Part shown: in pieces, positions 1 to 11,599 of the stretch
How positions within the stretch are numbered: position 1 is the first letter of the stretch
Layout of the letters: each line of letters begins with the position of its first letter
Assembly (NCBI GenBank): GCA_001599915.1
Contig: BCIG01000033.1
Span: 186,001-250,000 of the forward strand
Direction: 5' to 3'
DNA: 64,000 nt
From: Symbiotaphrina buchneri
Taxonomy: Eukaryota; Ascomycota; Symbiotaphrinales; Symbiotaphrinaceae
The notes under the pieces: generated by a model
Database searches by the model: none
Told to the model about the DNA's origin: nothing
The model's input: the letters and a program-made list of their open reading frames with translations, nothing else
Translations under genes and position numbers: made by a program

Positions 1-242
1 CGTGGTTGTCAAGCTGGAGTTGAGCGGACCTTGAGCCGACGTCGCTTCCTTGTCTGCCTTTCTGGCGCGGCATGAACCGCCTCGGTCCATCCTGAGAGTA
101 TGATCGAGTGTTGCTGCAGAGCGCCAGCCCAATAGTTGCACAGGGGCCTCTCCTTGAGAAAGAGGATGCAGGCTAGCTGCAGCGGAAAAAAAAGGGTGAG
201 GAGCAGCGCGGGGCCACAGCGCCTGCGCTCGTCGTCGGCATC

Positions 243-842
243 TCAGCCCTTGGCTCTCACGTTTTCAACTGTTTGCTCCTGCTCATCCACAGCCTGGAAT
301 AGTACCTTCAGCCAAAGACTGCACCCTCGGCACCCCACCACCAGCTCTCCCACGGCAGCCTCCCTCTCCAGCTCATCCTCTTTGACAATAAACCCCCGTT
401 CGTCGCCGCACCTGCACCTCCTGTACCACATGCCCTCACCCTCATCGTATTCCAGATCGTCCAAGTCCACCGTATCCAAGCCCGAGCGAAACGTCTCCGC
501 CCCGCTCTCGCCCTCGCCCTCGCCCTCGCCCGCCCTCCAACCGGGCTGCAGCGCCAGCTTCCGGTCGTACTCGGCGCGGGAAGCCGGGTGCGACAGGGTC
601 TTGTAGGCGAGCGAGATCTGGTCGACGGATGGGACACTAGGACCATCTATAGCGGACGACCTCAGGCTGAATCGGGCGTTGTTGCTGTTCCCACTCGCCT
701 TGTCGGGATGATAGAGCAGCAGCGCGCGCCGGTACGCGATTTTGACGTCTCGCGCTGACAGCGGGCCTGCCTGGGGACCGGAGAAGGCCAGCCCCAGGAC
801 CTCGTAGTGTGTCAGGCGGTCTGCGGGAGCCGGCCGGCTCAT
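243..842 (-). CDS. DPH4: DPH4, J-domain and CSL zinc-finger protein of diphthamide synthesis
   Basis: Single-exon gene of 199 aa. The N-terminal half is a J domain (about residues 8-85) with the HPD motif in YHPDKASG, so it should stimulate an Hsp70. The C-terminal half is a CSL-type zinc ribbon (about 125-185) with the VDLDDLEYDE lead-in, CRCG and CRGCSLWLKVLF. J domain followed by CSL zinc finger is the architecture of Dph4/DNAJC24, which supports the Dph1-Dph2 radical step of diphthamide modification on elongation factor 2, in the cytosol. Between the domains is a Gly-Glu repeat. The start is the first Met before the J domain. Fairly sure of the family; Jjj3-type naming is equivalent. Confidence 0.85.
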   Translation of the reverse strand: MSRPAPADRLTHYEVLGLAFSGPQAGPLSARDVKIAYRRALLLYHPDKASGNSNNARFSLRSSAIDGPSVPSVDQISLAYKTLSHPASRAEYDRKLALQPGWRAGEGEGEGESGAETFRSGLDTVDLDDLEYDEGEGMWYRRCRCGDERGFIVKEDELEREAAVGELVVGCRGCSLWLKVLFQAVDEQEQTVENVRAKG

Positions 843-1275
843 CTTTGAACGCCGCGTTGAGGCTGTGCTGGGTTATAGAAGAAGGGCCTAGCAGCTCATG
901 GAGAAAGATTCACGAAAGTTGAAGTTGGAGTTGCAGCAGAATCGGTACACCCCTTCACCGCCCTTTGTGTAGCCAATCATATCGCGGCCCGCTTTTAGGC
1001 GATGATGTCTCTATGAGTGTACGAAGCGTATCACAAAAGGGCATGAACAATAATACACAGCGCATGGCGAGATTTGCTTTGCATCACTTGGATTGTGACG
1101 TTAATTCGTAGAACTGTTTGTGGAGCAGTCTAATGCCTAATGTACAGTCCTTCACTTCCTTGTCTCCATGCCAAACGCCCCATTGCAAAGACCCGGCAAG
1201 CAACGGACATGCGAGTCAGAAGCTGTCGTTCCCAACAATCCGGAGGCATCCCTGCCTCATTCATGGCTGTGCCCT
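843..1275. other. Intergenic, DPH4 upstream region
   Basis: Holds the DPH4 promoter and the 3' end of the small three-exon gene. I see no further gene, RNA or repeat. Confidence 0.4.
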
Positions 1276-1757
1276 CTACATCTTATCCTCCGCGGCGCCC
1301 GAGTTGGGATTTGCCGTGCCCTGTGTGTTGGGTCCGCCAGTGACGCTATATGACACAAAGACAGATCAGTATCAGTGCCAATCTATTTCCCCACTATCCA
1401 CCAAAGAAGGGTAACGACAGCAAGAAAGGGGAGCGGGGGAGTCGTACCTATTCCACATCTGCCCCAGCATGCCGGGCGCGGGCTTCTGGTCCGAGCCAGC
1501 CGCCTGGATGGTGTTGGCGCTCTCATTACGCTTCTGCGAGCTGAGGCTGGAGAAGAGTCCGCCGCCAGCGGAGGCGTCCTGTTAACAGCGAAAAGGGGAC
1601 GTTAGCTGGAGTTCAGTCTACCAAGAAAACACCAGGTCTGCGGGAAAGCCGGGAGACATACACGGCCGGCTTCGGCGCTGGGGTTGCTGTTTGCCGGTGT
1701 AGGGGTCTGGCCCATGCCGCCCTTGACGGAGCCGGTGTGGTTCATGCTTGAGGACAT
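1276..1757 (-). CDS. Small conserved-looking 98-aa protein, three exons
   Basis: Not recognised by name. Three exons (1662-1757, 1448-1578, 1276-1345) join in frame to 98 aa. The introns (1579-1661 and 1346-1447) start GTATGT and GTACGA and end TAACAG and TATAG. The protein starts MSSSMNHTGSVKGG and is rich in Ser, Gly, Asn and Pro, with no signal peptide or membrane segment. It contains LFSSLSSQKRN and the run PGMLGQMWNSVTGG, and ends AAEDKM. Composition is like small, disordered, stress- or conidiation-associated fungal proteins, but I cannot assign one. Support comes from the clean splice signals and exact frame closure (297 nt). It sits between DPH4 and PYC, all on the minus strand. Confidence 0.6.
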
Positions 1758-2657
1758 ATTTGCGTGCTTGACGTGTATGCACTGGAATAAAGGCACGTGG
1801 TAGTTTGAACTTAGTGATATGGAAATGGTGGTGCGAGGTTGCAGTCGATGGCTTTTGCTGTAGCTACTGATGATCACTTGGACGGGAGACGAAGGAGCTT
1901 ATAAACGGCTGTGAACGACTCGTTGCGGCACAGGATTGGTGGGCACTACTGTTCCGCACCTATGAAGTGAGGCGTAACTTTGTCAGGGAGTATCGATGAT
2001 CTCACCATTACTCAGGAGGGCTAGAGGTCACGCTTCGACACATGCATCAATATCTCTGACTTCCACTCCAACACTTCGAGGTTCCGGGTGGCTCCATGAC
2101 CGAGAGTCGCACGCATTATGCATACCAGGCATACCATACAACATTTTATTCCATAGGTCGCCTTTGCATTGGCCTACGTGGATGTGAAGTCTTATAGGAG
2201 ATGATGCACAATCCACGGTGATGACGTACAAGACGAGAGATGGTCTGGGCCTGCTTATCGATAAGAACCGGCACTAACCGTATATTCGCGGAAGATGGGC
2301 CTGTCATACCAGGAATGCGCGGGGTAGCGGACAGGCAAGATATGCGTTGCTGTTAGACTAGCCAGTACAGAGCTATCAGTTCAAAAAGTAACTGATGGAA
2401 TCCATGCATGTTTGCGGAGCAGAAGCGAAAGCTGAAGAAGATTGAGATCGTAGATCGTCCTGGATCGAGTGGAGTGAATTTCTTGCTTGAATTGATTGAT
2501 CCTAATTAAGGGGGCCAAGACTTAATTATGAGGCAACGGCCCTTTGCTCCTATTGGAAAGAATTGACTACCTATAGACCTACACATACCCGCTCTAAGGC
2601 TGCAGGGACAGACTTCCAAGACACGGCATGTGCTATCGCCGTCGCCGTACCATCCTC
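1758..2657. other. Intergenic, small-protein promoter and PYC 3' region
   Basis: About 900 bp with only short, unconvincing open frames on both strands. No tRNA, repeat or transposon end was recognised. Confidence 0.4.
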
Positions 2658-5600
2658 TCACTTTTGCTCTGGTCTGACAATTCTGCAGACCAGATCCTGT
2701 GAATCAACAGAGTCTCCCTCTTTGACTTGCAGATCAGCAACTTGGCCCGAATGGGGCGAGCTGATGACCATTTCCTAGCAAAGGAGTCAGTGAATCTGCT
2801 TCCAAATTTGTGGCAAACGAGACTATCTTACCATCTTCATCGCGCTCAAAATGGCAATAGGATCACCCTTCTTTATCTCATGGCCATCCTTGACTCGCAC
2901 CTCCACGACGACACCGCTCATCGGCGCTCCAACTTGGCTTGAATCGCCCGTGTTGGCCTTGGGTCGGCTCAAGTTTTCAATGCCAGCCTTCCTGTCTTCC
3001 ACTTGGATCACACGAACTTCCCCATTCATCTCGTAAAAGACCTCACGTTGTCCGGTCTGCTCTGACAGAGGACCCACAGCCAAGAGCTTCAGGATCAGCA
3101 CCTTACCCTTCTCCAACTCCACATGGAACTCCTCGCCAATCTCCGGCCGCGAAAGGAAGAACCTTGTGGGTAGGACGGACAGGTCTCCGTATTTCGCGAT
3201 GAACTCGCGATAATCATCGTACACCTTGGGGTACATGGCGTAGCTGGCGACATCGCACTCTGTAGCGCTTCCATACTTCTTCTGCAGATCTTTCTTCGTT
3301 TTGACAAGGTCCATTGGCTCCAAGAATAAGCCCGGTCGCTTGTCGAGCTTGCGACGACCGCGCAATGCCTTCGTGCGCAACGGCTCAGGGAATCCTCCGT
3401 AGGGTTGACCCATCAGTCCCTCGAAGAATTCCAGCACGGATTCCGGGAAGTCAAGTTGATCAGCTCTGTTCATGACATCATCATAACTCAGCTTGTTAGA
3501 TACCATAAACTGCGCCAGGTCTCCGACCACCTTCGACGTAGGCGTCACCTTGACAATGTCGCCAAGAAGGTCGTTGGCTTGCTCGTAAGCTTTTTTGGTC
3601 TCAGCCCACTGTTGGCCAAGGCCAAGCTGGGACGCTTGGAAGATGAGGTTCGTCAACTGGCCACCGGGTATTTCGTGCTCGTAGACCTCTGGGTCGGGGC
3701 CGGTGAGGCCTGCCTCAAAAGGCGAATACAGCAAGCGGAGCTGGGCCCAGTAGGAGTCAATCGCTCTAATTTTAGCTCGATCAAGGCCAGGTTCATATGG
3801 GCCACCCTCAAGTGACGCAAGGACAGCGCCAACGCTGGGCTGAGACGTCATGCCAGACATGCTATCGGTAGCTGTATCGACTACATCAGCACCAGATTCC
3901 GCACAAGCAACCAATGTCGCGACACCAGTGCCAGCTGAATCATGGGTGTGAACATGAATCGGCAGTTCCGGATACTTCTTCCGTATGGAGCCAACCAACA
4001 GCCGTGCAGCCTTTGGCTTGAGGACTCCGGCCATATCCTTGATACCAAGCGTGTGAGTACCGATTTTGACAATCTTGTCAACCAGATCCAGATAGTATTC
4101 GAGGTTATACTTCTTGTGGGGGTTCTTATCAAAGATTGTTAGTAAGCGATCCAATATTGCCAACATCAAGGAACAGGGATATTTATGGGATCGAGGATGG
4201 TATTGACGCAAGCCCAGCTTATGAGCAAGTACAGAAGGGTAGAAACCGTGTAAAACAGTAGAAACTGGGAAGCTCTCACCAGTAAATCTCCAGAAATGCA
4301 CACAGTACCCTCAACAACACCACCGGCCTTCTGTACAGCTCTCATGCCGACCTCGAGCTGGTCAATATCGTTCAAAGCGTCGAAAACCCGGAAGATATCA
4401 ACACCATTCTTCTTGGCTTGCTCACAGAAATGATAGATGGCGTTATCCGGGAGACTTTGATCCGATCAGCTTTCAGGATGGCGCGCATGTGAATTGGTTG
4501 ACTTACGACTTATATGCCACTCCATTGGCACCACGCAGCAGCATCTGAAAGGGAATATTAGGGACAAGTTTTCGCAGTTTCCTCAACCTGTCCCAAGGAT
4601 CCTCGTACAGGAAACGCATAGCCACGTCGAAAGTGGCACCACCCCAGCACTCCAAGCTAAAGGCGTTGCTATATGCAAAACTGGTCTCCTTGGCAATATT
4701 GCATAAATCCACGGTGCGGACTCTAGTGGCCAGGAGCGACTGGTGTGCATCACGCCATGTCGTGTCCATAAGGAGACAACCCTTGTAATCCCGCACAGCC
4801 TTTGCGAATGCCTCTGGTCCCTTTTCTAGCAGAATGTTTCTCCATCCTTTCTGACAGGGCAGAGCGGTATCGATCTTTTTACCTTCGGAGTCGAAGAGCT
4901 CGGGCATGATAATATCAGTCTTCAATTTGGGCTCGCCAATCTGTCCCTTGATCTGACTGCCATTGACAGCCATATCACCCAGGTAGGTCAACAATTTTTG
5001 CGCACGGTTTTGACCACCGACCAAAGTGAACAGCTCGGGCCTATAGATGTCAGTCTTTTGATAATATTTGCGTAGATAAGGAAGCGACTAACGTGTCATC
5101 AATGAAAGTCGTCCAGCATGTGCCCTCAATGAACGTTGGGTGAGTGAGCAGAGATGCCAGGAAAGGAATATTGGTCTTAACACCGCGAATGCGGAATTCC
5201 ACCAACGCACGGAGCATTTTCCTCCGGGAGATCTCGTATGTGGAACCATGGCAGGTGCATTTGACCAACATGGAGTCGTAGTGTGGGGTGATGATCGCAC
5301 CAGCGAATCCATTGCCACCGTCCAGGCGTACACCGTTGCCACCAGCTGAGCGGTACACTTCGATCTTACCCGTGTCAGGCGTGAAATTGTTGGTCGGGTC
5401 TTCTGTAGTGATTCTGCATTGGATAGCAAAGCCCCTCACGGAAATACGATCTTGTGTCAGGCCAAGTTGAGCTAAAGATGCCCCAGCGGCGATCTGAATC
5501 TGAGCGGCAACTATATCGATCCCAGTGATCTCTTCGGTAATGGTGTGCTCGACTTGGCTAAGGCAGGTCAGCAAATACTCCACAAAATCTGTTTGGGTTG

Positions 5601-7147
5601 GCTTGCATTCTAGGGTTGATTTCTATAAAGTAGTAGCAATTTTGTTGGTCGACCAGAAACTCCGCTGTACCAGCATTGCGGTAGTTGACGGACTTTGCAA
5701 GCTTAACGGCATCATTCAGAATGGCGTCTCTTGTTTGCTGAGGCAGGTCCTTTGCTGGAGCCAATTCAACCACCTTCTGGTGTCTTCTCTGAACGCTGCA
5801 GTCGCGCTCGTACAGGTGTACGACGTTACCATGATTGTCACCAAGAAGCTGCACCTCAATGTGTTTTGGTTTATCCAAAAAGCGTTCGACGAATACTGTA
5901 CCATTCCCAAACGCAGATTTGGCCTCGGATGTAGCCCTCTCAAAGGAATCCTTCAAGCTTGCTTGGTCGCGCACCACTCTCATACCACGGCCACCACCGC
6001 CGAAAGCAGCCTTGATGATGATCGGGAAACCATACTCGTCGGTAAAGGCTTTCACGTCTTCAAACTTCTCCACTGGGCCTTCTGTACCGGGTACAACCGG
6101 GACGCCGCATTTGATCGCCAGCTTCCTCGCGGATACTTTATCTCCCATGGATGCAATGGTTTCAGGTGTGGGTCCGATCCACTACAAGAAGTAAGAGACC
6201 GCATTATCGTCGCCCTCTACATCAGTGCTTACGATGATTCCAGCTTCCTCCACTTTCCTTGCGAACTCAGCATTCTCCGATAGGAAACCATAACCTGTTC
6301 AATGCTCAGCGGGGTCCTTTGTAGTCATTCCCGTCTCTGTAGCGTACCTGGATGGATCATGTTCACATCATGCTGCAGGGCAATTTTGATGATCTCATCT
6401 CCGGCCAAGTAAGCCCCCACAGGTGTATATTGACCGCGTTTTCCGATAACGTAGGCTTCGTCGGCCTCTGTTGCATCAGCGGGTCAGCATGTGTGCGTCT
6501 TACGGTCGGCTATCCTCTGCAGGACCAGACGAACGTACTTTGCCTATGCATGCCGAGGCGATCCTCATAACTATTTGATAGTCAACATCGTGTAGTGGGT
6601 AGAGAATAGGGAGAGATAATGACCTGAATACTGCGACTGTGTTCAAAGAAAGCTCATGTGCCTATTGTGTCCCGTCAGTCAGCAATTGAATCGCCAGGCA
6701 GGTCATTACCCCCTTCCTCGCCAAGTACTAGAGTTCGGGAAACTGTAATTCGGGGCCCGGGCCAGGGGACTCACTGTTCGAAAGATCTGTATCAAGAACA
6801 GCAGAGTTAGATTCACAAGTACTCTATGTGTCTCCTCGCGGTTCACATACACGAATGGCTAAGACCTGTTAGCTAATGGCGCAAAGATGTTCAAGGAATC
6901 AGATCAACAACTTACGAATTTCACCACGATTGGCCACTGTTACATTTCGCAAAGGTCTCGGTCAGTTGATTCCTTCCATACGTCGGAAGAACGCGGGAAT
7001 ACGCAAAGGTACAAACATACCCAGAAGCTTCTTCAATTGCATGATGGACGATTGAGCACGGATCCGATGGACGGCGCTCACGGGCGAGCCATCATCCAAT
7101 TCCTCGTCAGGAACTTCATGCTCGGTGCCACGTTGGTGACTCGCCAT
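2658..7147 (-). CDS. PYC: Pyruvate carboxylase, 14 exons
   Basis: Biotin enzyme carboxylating pyruvate to oxaloacetate (anaplerosis, gluconeogenesis; cytosolic in most fungi). My exon model is 7021-7147, 6916-6936, 6851-6858, 6775-6786, 6624-6661, 6539-6570, 6348-6467, 6233-6294, 5607-6181, 5093-5557, 4507-5040, 4280-4454, 2832-4124 and 2658-2774. It sums to 3579 nt, 1192 aa, close to yeast Pyc (1178). Domain order: biotin carboxylase (LVANRGEIPIRIFRTAHEL; ATP-grasp [21 protein letters not shown]), carboxyltransferase ([31 protein letters not shown]), and biotinyl domain ([17 protein letters not shown]), biotin on the Lys of AMKM. Oddities: exons 2-6 are 21, 8, 12, 38 and 32 nt, the intron 5558-5606 is GC-AG, and the last intron splits the biotin motif after AMKM. 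The start follows the fungal pattern of an acidic leader before MQLKKLL. The transposon begins 516 bp upstream. Confidence 0.97.
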
Positions 7148-7657
7148 GGCTGCGTCACCGGGCTTGCGGAACAGCTGTGGGAGGTGCCGTTAAAAGAGTC
7201 CCGTACATCCCCGGAGCAATTTGTACTTACCAACAGCAATTGCGCCTGGGAAGGAAAGAGCTTGTTTTTGGCAACACCGGATCAAAAGGTCAAGATGGAA
7301 GGTGAGTCACGCTGGCTAGAGCGCAGGTTGAGGAAGTGGTTGTTTTTGGGGCAGGGTGAGCTTTCTTTCTTTCAGTTGCGCTATGACGCTATTGCTCAGG
7401 GCAGAAGGGCTGCTGGCTGGAGGGGCAGGCGCTTTACTCAACTCGGGGTTAGAGGGGACGAGCAGAACGGGCTCAGCGACTGGACAGAGATACGAGACTC
7501 ATAGAAGACAAAATTGATAAGGGTGGAGACTGCACTGACGATGCGATGTTCACTAATAAGAATGGTAATGGTAATAATAATGATACTACGTAGTGGTTAC
7601 CTACGTTATCAATGCTTTTCTCCCGCTTTATACTTCGTCAGTGCAGATCTGTGGAGT
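7148..7657. promoter_or_regulatory. PYC upstream region left of the transposon
   Basis: Normal-GC sequence, 510 bp, that should hold the PYC promoter and 5' UTR. A short AT-rich repeat of aatggtaat type lies near 7560-7590. No core element is obvious. The AT-rich island starts immediately beyond it. Confidence 0.4.
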
Positions 7658-7663
7658 GTATGT
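7658..7663. repeat. Left target-site duplication GTATGT
   Basis: Six bases GTATGT directly before the left inverted repeat, identical to 13078-13083 directly after the right one. Confidence 0.8.
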
Positions 7664-7727
7664 TACGGCGGTACAAATGAGCCAAAGTGTCTTTATTTTT
7701 CGTAAAACCCAAAACCCAAAACCGAAA
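7664..7727 (+). repeat. Left terminal inverted repeat
   Basis: Begins TACGGCGGTACAAATGAGC, continues AAAGTGTCTTTATTTTT, then about three AAAACCC units and AACCGAAAA. It matches the reverse complement of 13002-13077 apart from one or two bases and the number of repeat units. It is not RIP-eroded, unlike the interior. Confidence 0.88.
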
Positions 7728-7999
7728 ATATGTAGATTACCCCTACTTGTCCCCTATCTCCAACCCATACTTAAAAGTCTTTATCCCCAGAATCAATCAC
7801 TCCCTTTCCTAAGTCATCAGCAACAATAGGTCGTAAACCGTCAGATGTAACTCGTTTTAAACAGCTTTTTAAGCAGTTCTACATAGAAGAAGACCAATCT
7901 TTAACGATGATATTATTGTATCTATGTTATCAGGAGGTGATAATTCAAAAAAAAGTCTACTTTGATACTTCCAACAATAAGGATTTAAGAAAAATCAAC

Positions 8000-9950
8000 A
8001 GATAATGATAACCCTTAAGCTTAAACTTCAAGTTATTAAATTGTTCTTTGATATAGGCCTTTCAGATCTAGATATCCTTGAAGTTTTTTAGCTTTCTGGT
8101 TATAATTTAACTCTTTGTTATCTTTAACAATTATAATTAGAACTAGGTATAACTAGGAAAGTTTTAACCTTTTAATGACAAGAAGAAGAGAATATTATTA
8201 AAGAACTGGTTAGAAAGGAATTGGATAAAAGAACAATTGTTCATTATGGTTATAGGCTTCTTTATATCTATTTTTAAAGAAAAGGATATTTAATTATAAT
8301 ATAATAAGTCTTTAACCTGTTTACAACCTGTTTTTAACCTGTTACAAACATTGTTTATTTAATATTATTAAAAAAAATTGATTTAAATGGTATTATATAA
8401 TGTTAGGCTGATTTAAATCAGTATAAAGGTAGTTTTATATCTTTTAAACCTAACTTTGTTTAGTTTGTAAATAGGTATATAAAATTAACATCTTTTAAAA
8501 TTAAAATCTATATTGTTATTGATGTTTATTCTTAATATATTCTATAGATCTTTATTAAGTAGGTTTAACCAGTTATAAACAGGTATCTAATGTATTGTTA
8601 ATATATTTTAATATTTCTGTAATTATCAATGTTTTTATCCTTTTACAATTCTTCTCTATACTTGATAAAGGATAAAGACAACTATAATATATATGATCTA
8701 ACTAAGGAAATAAGATTATGATGTTTGTTAATGTTTATTAGCAATTAATACAAGCTTGATTCCTTAGAATCTTGTTTAATAACTATTATATATATAGTAT
8801 ATCAACTATTAATATTTAGATTAAATCATAATAAATGTAATTAACAAGAGTATAATTAAATTTCTAAAAGGTGTGTATAAAGTATTTATAACCTGTTATT
8901 AACCTGTTTTAAATGTATTTATATTTGATTATCTTATAGGCTTATTTTGATAAACTTAGAAAACAAAATCTATTCAATAATAATAAGCTTGCAGATTAAA
9001 CAGCGTTTTTCTTTATTTATATACTGATTATTCAAAGTATTGTTAAAGAGTTTATTAAGAATTGGAATCAACATGAAATTCGTTTGTAAAAGAAAAGAAA
9101 ATATTTACCAATTGGTAAACCATGGAAATTATATTATTTATTATAAACAGATACCCTTGATTTTTTTATTATATTAAATTCAGTAATATTGGATATGTTA
9201 CAGGCTGATGTTGTTTTATATAGTAAGTTTTTTTATTATTTATTTTTTTCCTTTTAGTTATATGTATTTAAGATTTTTACCCTGTTTTTAACATGTTTAT
9301 AATGTGTTTTTAACGTTTTAGTATAGATTTCATAGAATATCTTTTATAATCAGTTATAAACCTATATATAACTCTTTTATAAGCAAAGGGTTATAAACTA
9401 TTCATTCCTTCAGGCTTTATTACCCTTAACAGAACTTAATAGTATTAAATAGCATATTTTTACCTAAGATAGAAGTTGGAAATATATATTAAAACTAATT
9501 AATAACTACTTATCAAGTTAGTTACTATATCAATTGGTACTTATTCTTGGTAACCATCAGTGTATAATATACTCTAAAAGGTTGATTTATATGATTGATA
9601 GATTGTAGTTTAATAAATTCTAATCCTGATTACTGGTTAATGATATTTGTATGTTTAATTTGTTTAGAACATGTTGTTAATGGTTATAATTAAGAATATA
9701 CTTTATTGATATTTTAGTTTTATACATTATATTTTAAATATCTATATGCTGTGTTCTGATTAAACTAATAGGATAGTATACTATAAGATGAATAAATTTT
9801 CTACTTTAAAAGGGTTTTCTAGTTCTAAATACCTTTGTAACAAGTTAATAATGGTTCTATCTGTAATATCAGCATTTTATAGCAAGGATAGGAAATTATA
9901 TCAAGATTAGTATGATTTAGGAATTACTTATTGTTATTTTTATCAATATA
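8000..9950 (+). pseudogene. Decayed integrase-like transposase (fossil)
   Basis: Fragments across this stretch, in one overall direction, resemble the fungal integrase-catalytic family. There is a helical N-terminal stretch near 8020-8110 and an rve-like core signature (IDVYS type) near 8505-8540. It is broken many times and no intact frame remains. Several intron-like stretches interrupt it. Limits are approximate, and assignment rests on a short signature only. Confidence 0.45.
8871..8939 (+). other. Intron-like stretch with AACCTGTT repeats inside transposon
   Basis: Bounded by GTGTGT and TTATAG, 69 nt, with two AACCTGTT units where a branch site and pyrimidine tract would be. Similar bounded stretches lie at 9223-9321 and 10745-10810 on the plus strand and 12180-12231 on the minus strand. 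Confidence 0.45.
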
Positions 9951-11599
9951 CCCTTTAGAATATAGATAAAAAAGTCAAACCAGAACTAGGTATGTTTAAA
10001 GACAGTTTTTAAAATGTATCCATTATTGATATAACTGTATCAGACAATGGTAAGCCATTATACAACAGTTAATAACATTTTCTTGATATGTTTCTAGATA
10101 ATATGGTTGTTTCTTTATCATAATCATTTTATATATATTGTTTTAATGCTGTAACTGTAAAAAGCCATTGATAAAGCTTAATTAACCAAGCTTATAAAGC
10201 TTTAAACCTTGATGTTATCTATGTTGGCCAATGTATACATAGTTAACAGGTTCTAAAGAAGGTTCTAGTATCTGAACTTATAAGGGTTTTCTTTTATATT
10301 AACAAACCATTAGATAAAAACTATCAACAATATCTGTAACCTGTTTTCAATATGTTGCTAACATGTTTTTAACTGTTTTCCAGTTTAAATTTCCTATTAT
10401 ATCTTTGATATTAAAAAGCTTATTCTAAACTAGGATATTAAGATAACCAAAGTCTTTCTACCGGAGTATAAAGAATAGTTTGACTTTATTATACAAAATG
10501 GATAACTAAATATCTATAAACCATGTTTTACAACTGAGCTACTTTTTAACAAGATGTTTATAATTGAATAGGCTATAAGAAGTTAATCAATTGGAAACAG
10601 CTTTTAAACAACTTTCTAAGGAAACTATAATAAAGATATATTCTTGTTACTTTTGAGTTAATAGATAATACATCTAGGTTATCAATTATAACAAAAAAGG
10701 AGAAGAAACAAGCTTTAGTAAAGATTAAAAAATCAGGAAAAAAGGTATATTTATATCTTTAATATAAAGAGTTTCTAACCTGTTTTTAACTATTTAAACA
10801 ACAGTTACAGGTTTAAAAAAGAATGCTTTTAACAGCTAAGGAGAATTCTATTACCTTACAGCTATAATGATAATAGAATATAGTTGATCAGGAGTTAGAT
10901 AACCTAGCATTTAATATATGGTTACAGATTTACTTAAAAAAGATAAAGAATAATGTTGATTTACCTAATTAAAAGGAGTTTCTACCTTTAATCAAGTTAA
11001 TGTTTAACCTTAATTAGAAAGAACATAAAGATCAGGAACAAAAAGGAGAATATATAGATATAATAAATAACTAATCTTATAGTTATTAAAAACTAATTGG
11101 CTATGGGATAAACCAAGTATACTGATAGAAATTCCATGTTTCTTTTTGTTTAACATGTTATAAAGCTGTTTTTAATGTATTTCTAACTTGTTCCTTTGTT
11201 GGCCTAAGGATAAATATTTATCTAGAATTCAAATCAAACATTTTTCATTATCTAACCTGTTATCAACTACTTTTTAACTATTTTCGAATAAAAAGAACAG
11301 AAATTTAGAATGATTGTTTTTTAATTCTTAACCAGCTAACTAATGCAAACTTATTCTATAGCTATAAACATTGTTATTAGGTATTTCCAGTAAAGAAAAC
11401 AATCTACAGAATAGAACTAAAGCTTAGGTAATACAGTAATCTATATGTACAAAGGGTAAGAAAGCTTATAATATTGTAATAGTTGATATATTCCTGTCCT
11501 TGCTGCTTGTTTAGTATTATAAAGTATATCTGCCTTATTGCAAAGGATATAATTAAAACCTTAATTCTATTTATTATATATCTTAATATTATTAAATTA

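Noticed and set aside
1-242. Gene at the left edge
   Set aside because: No frame with family resemblance. It may hold a 3' UTR of a gene outside the window.
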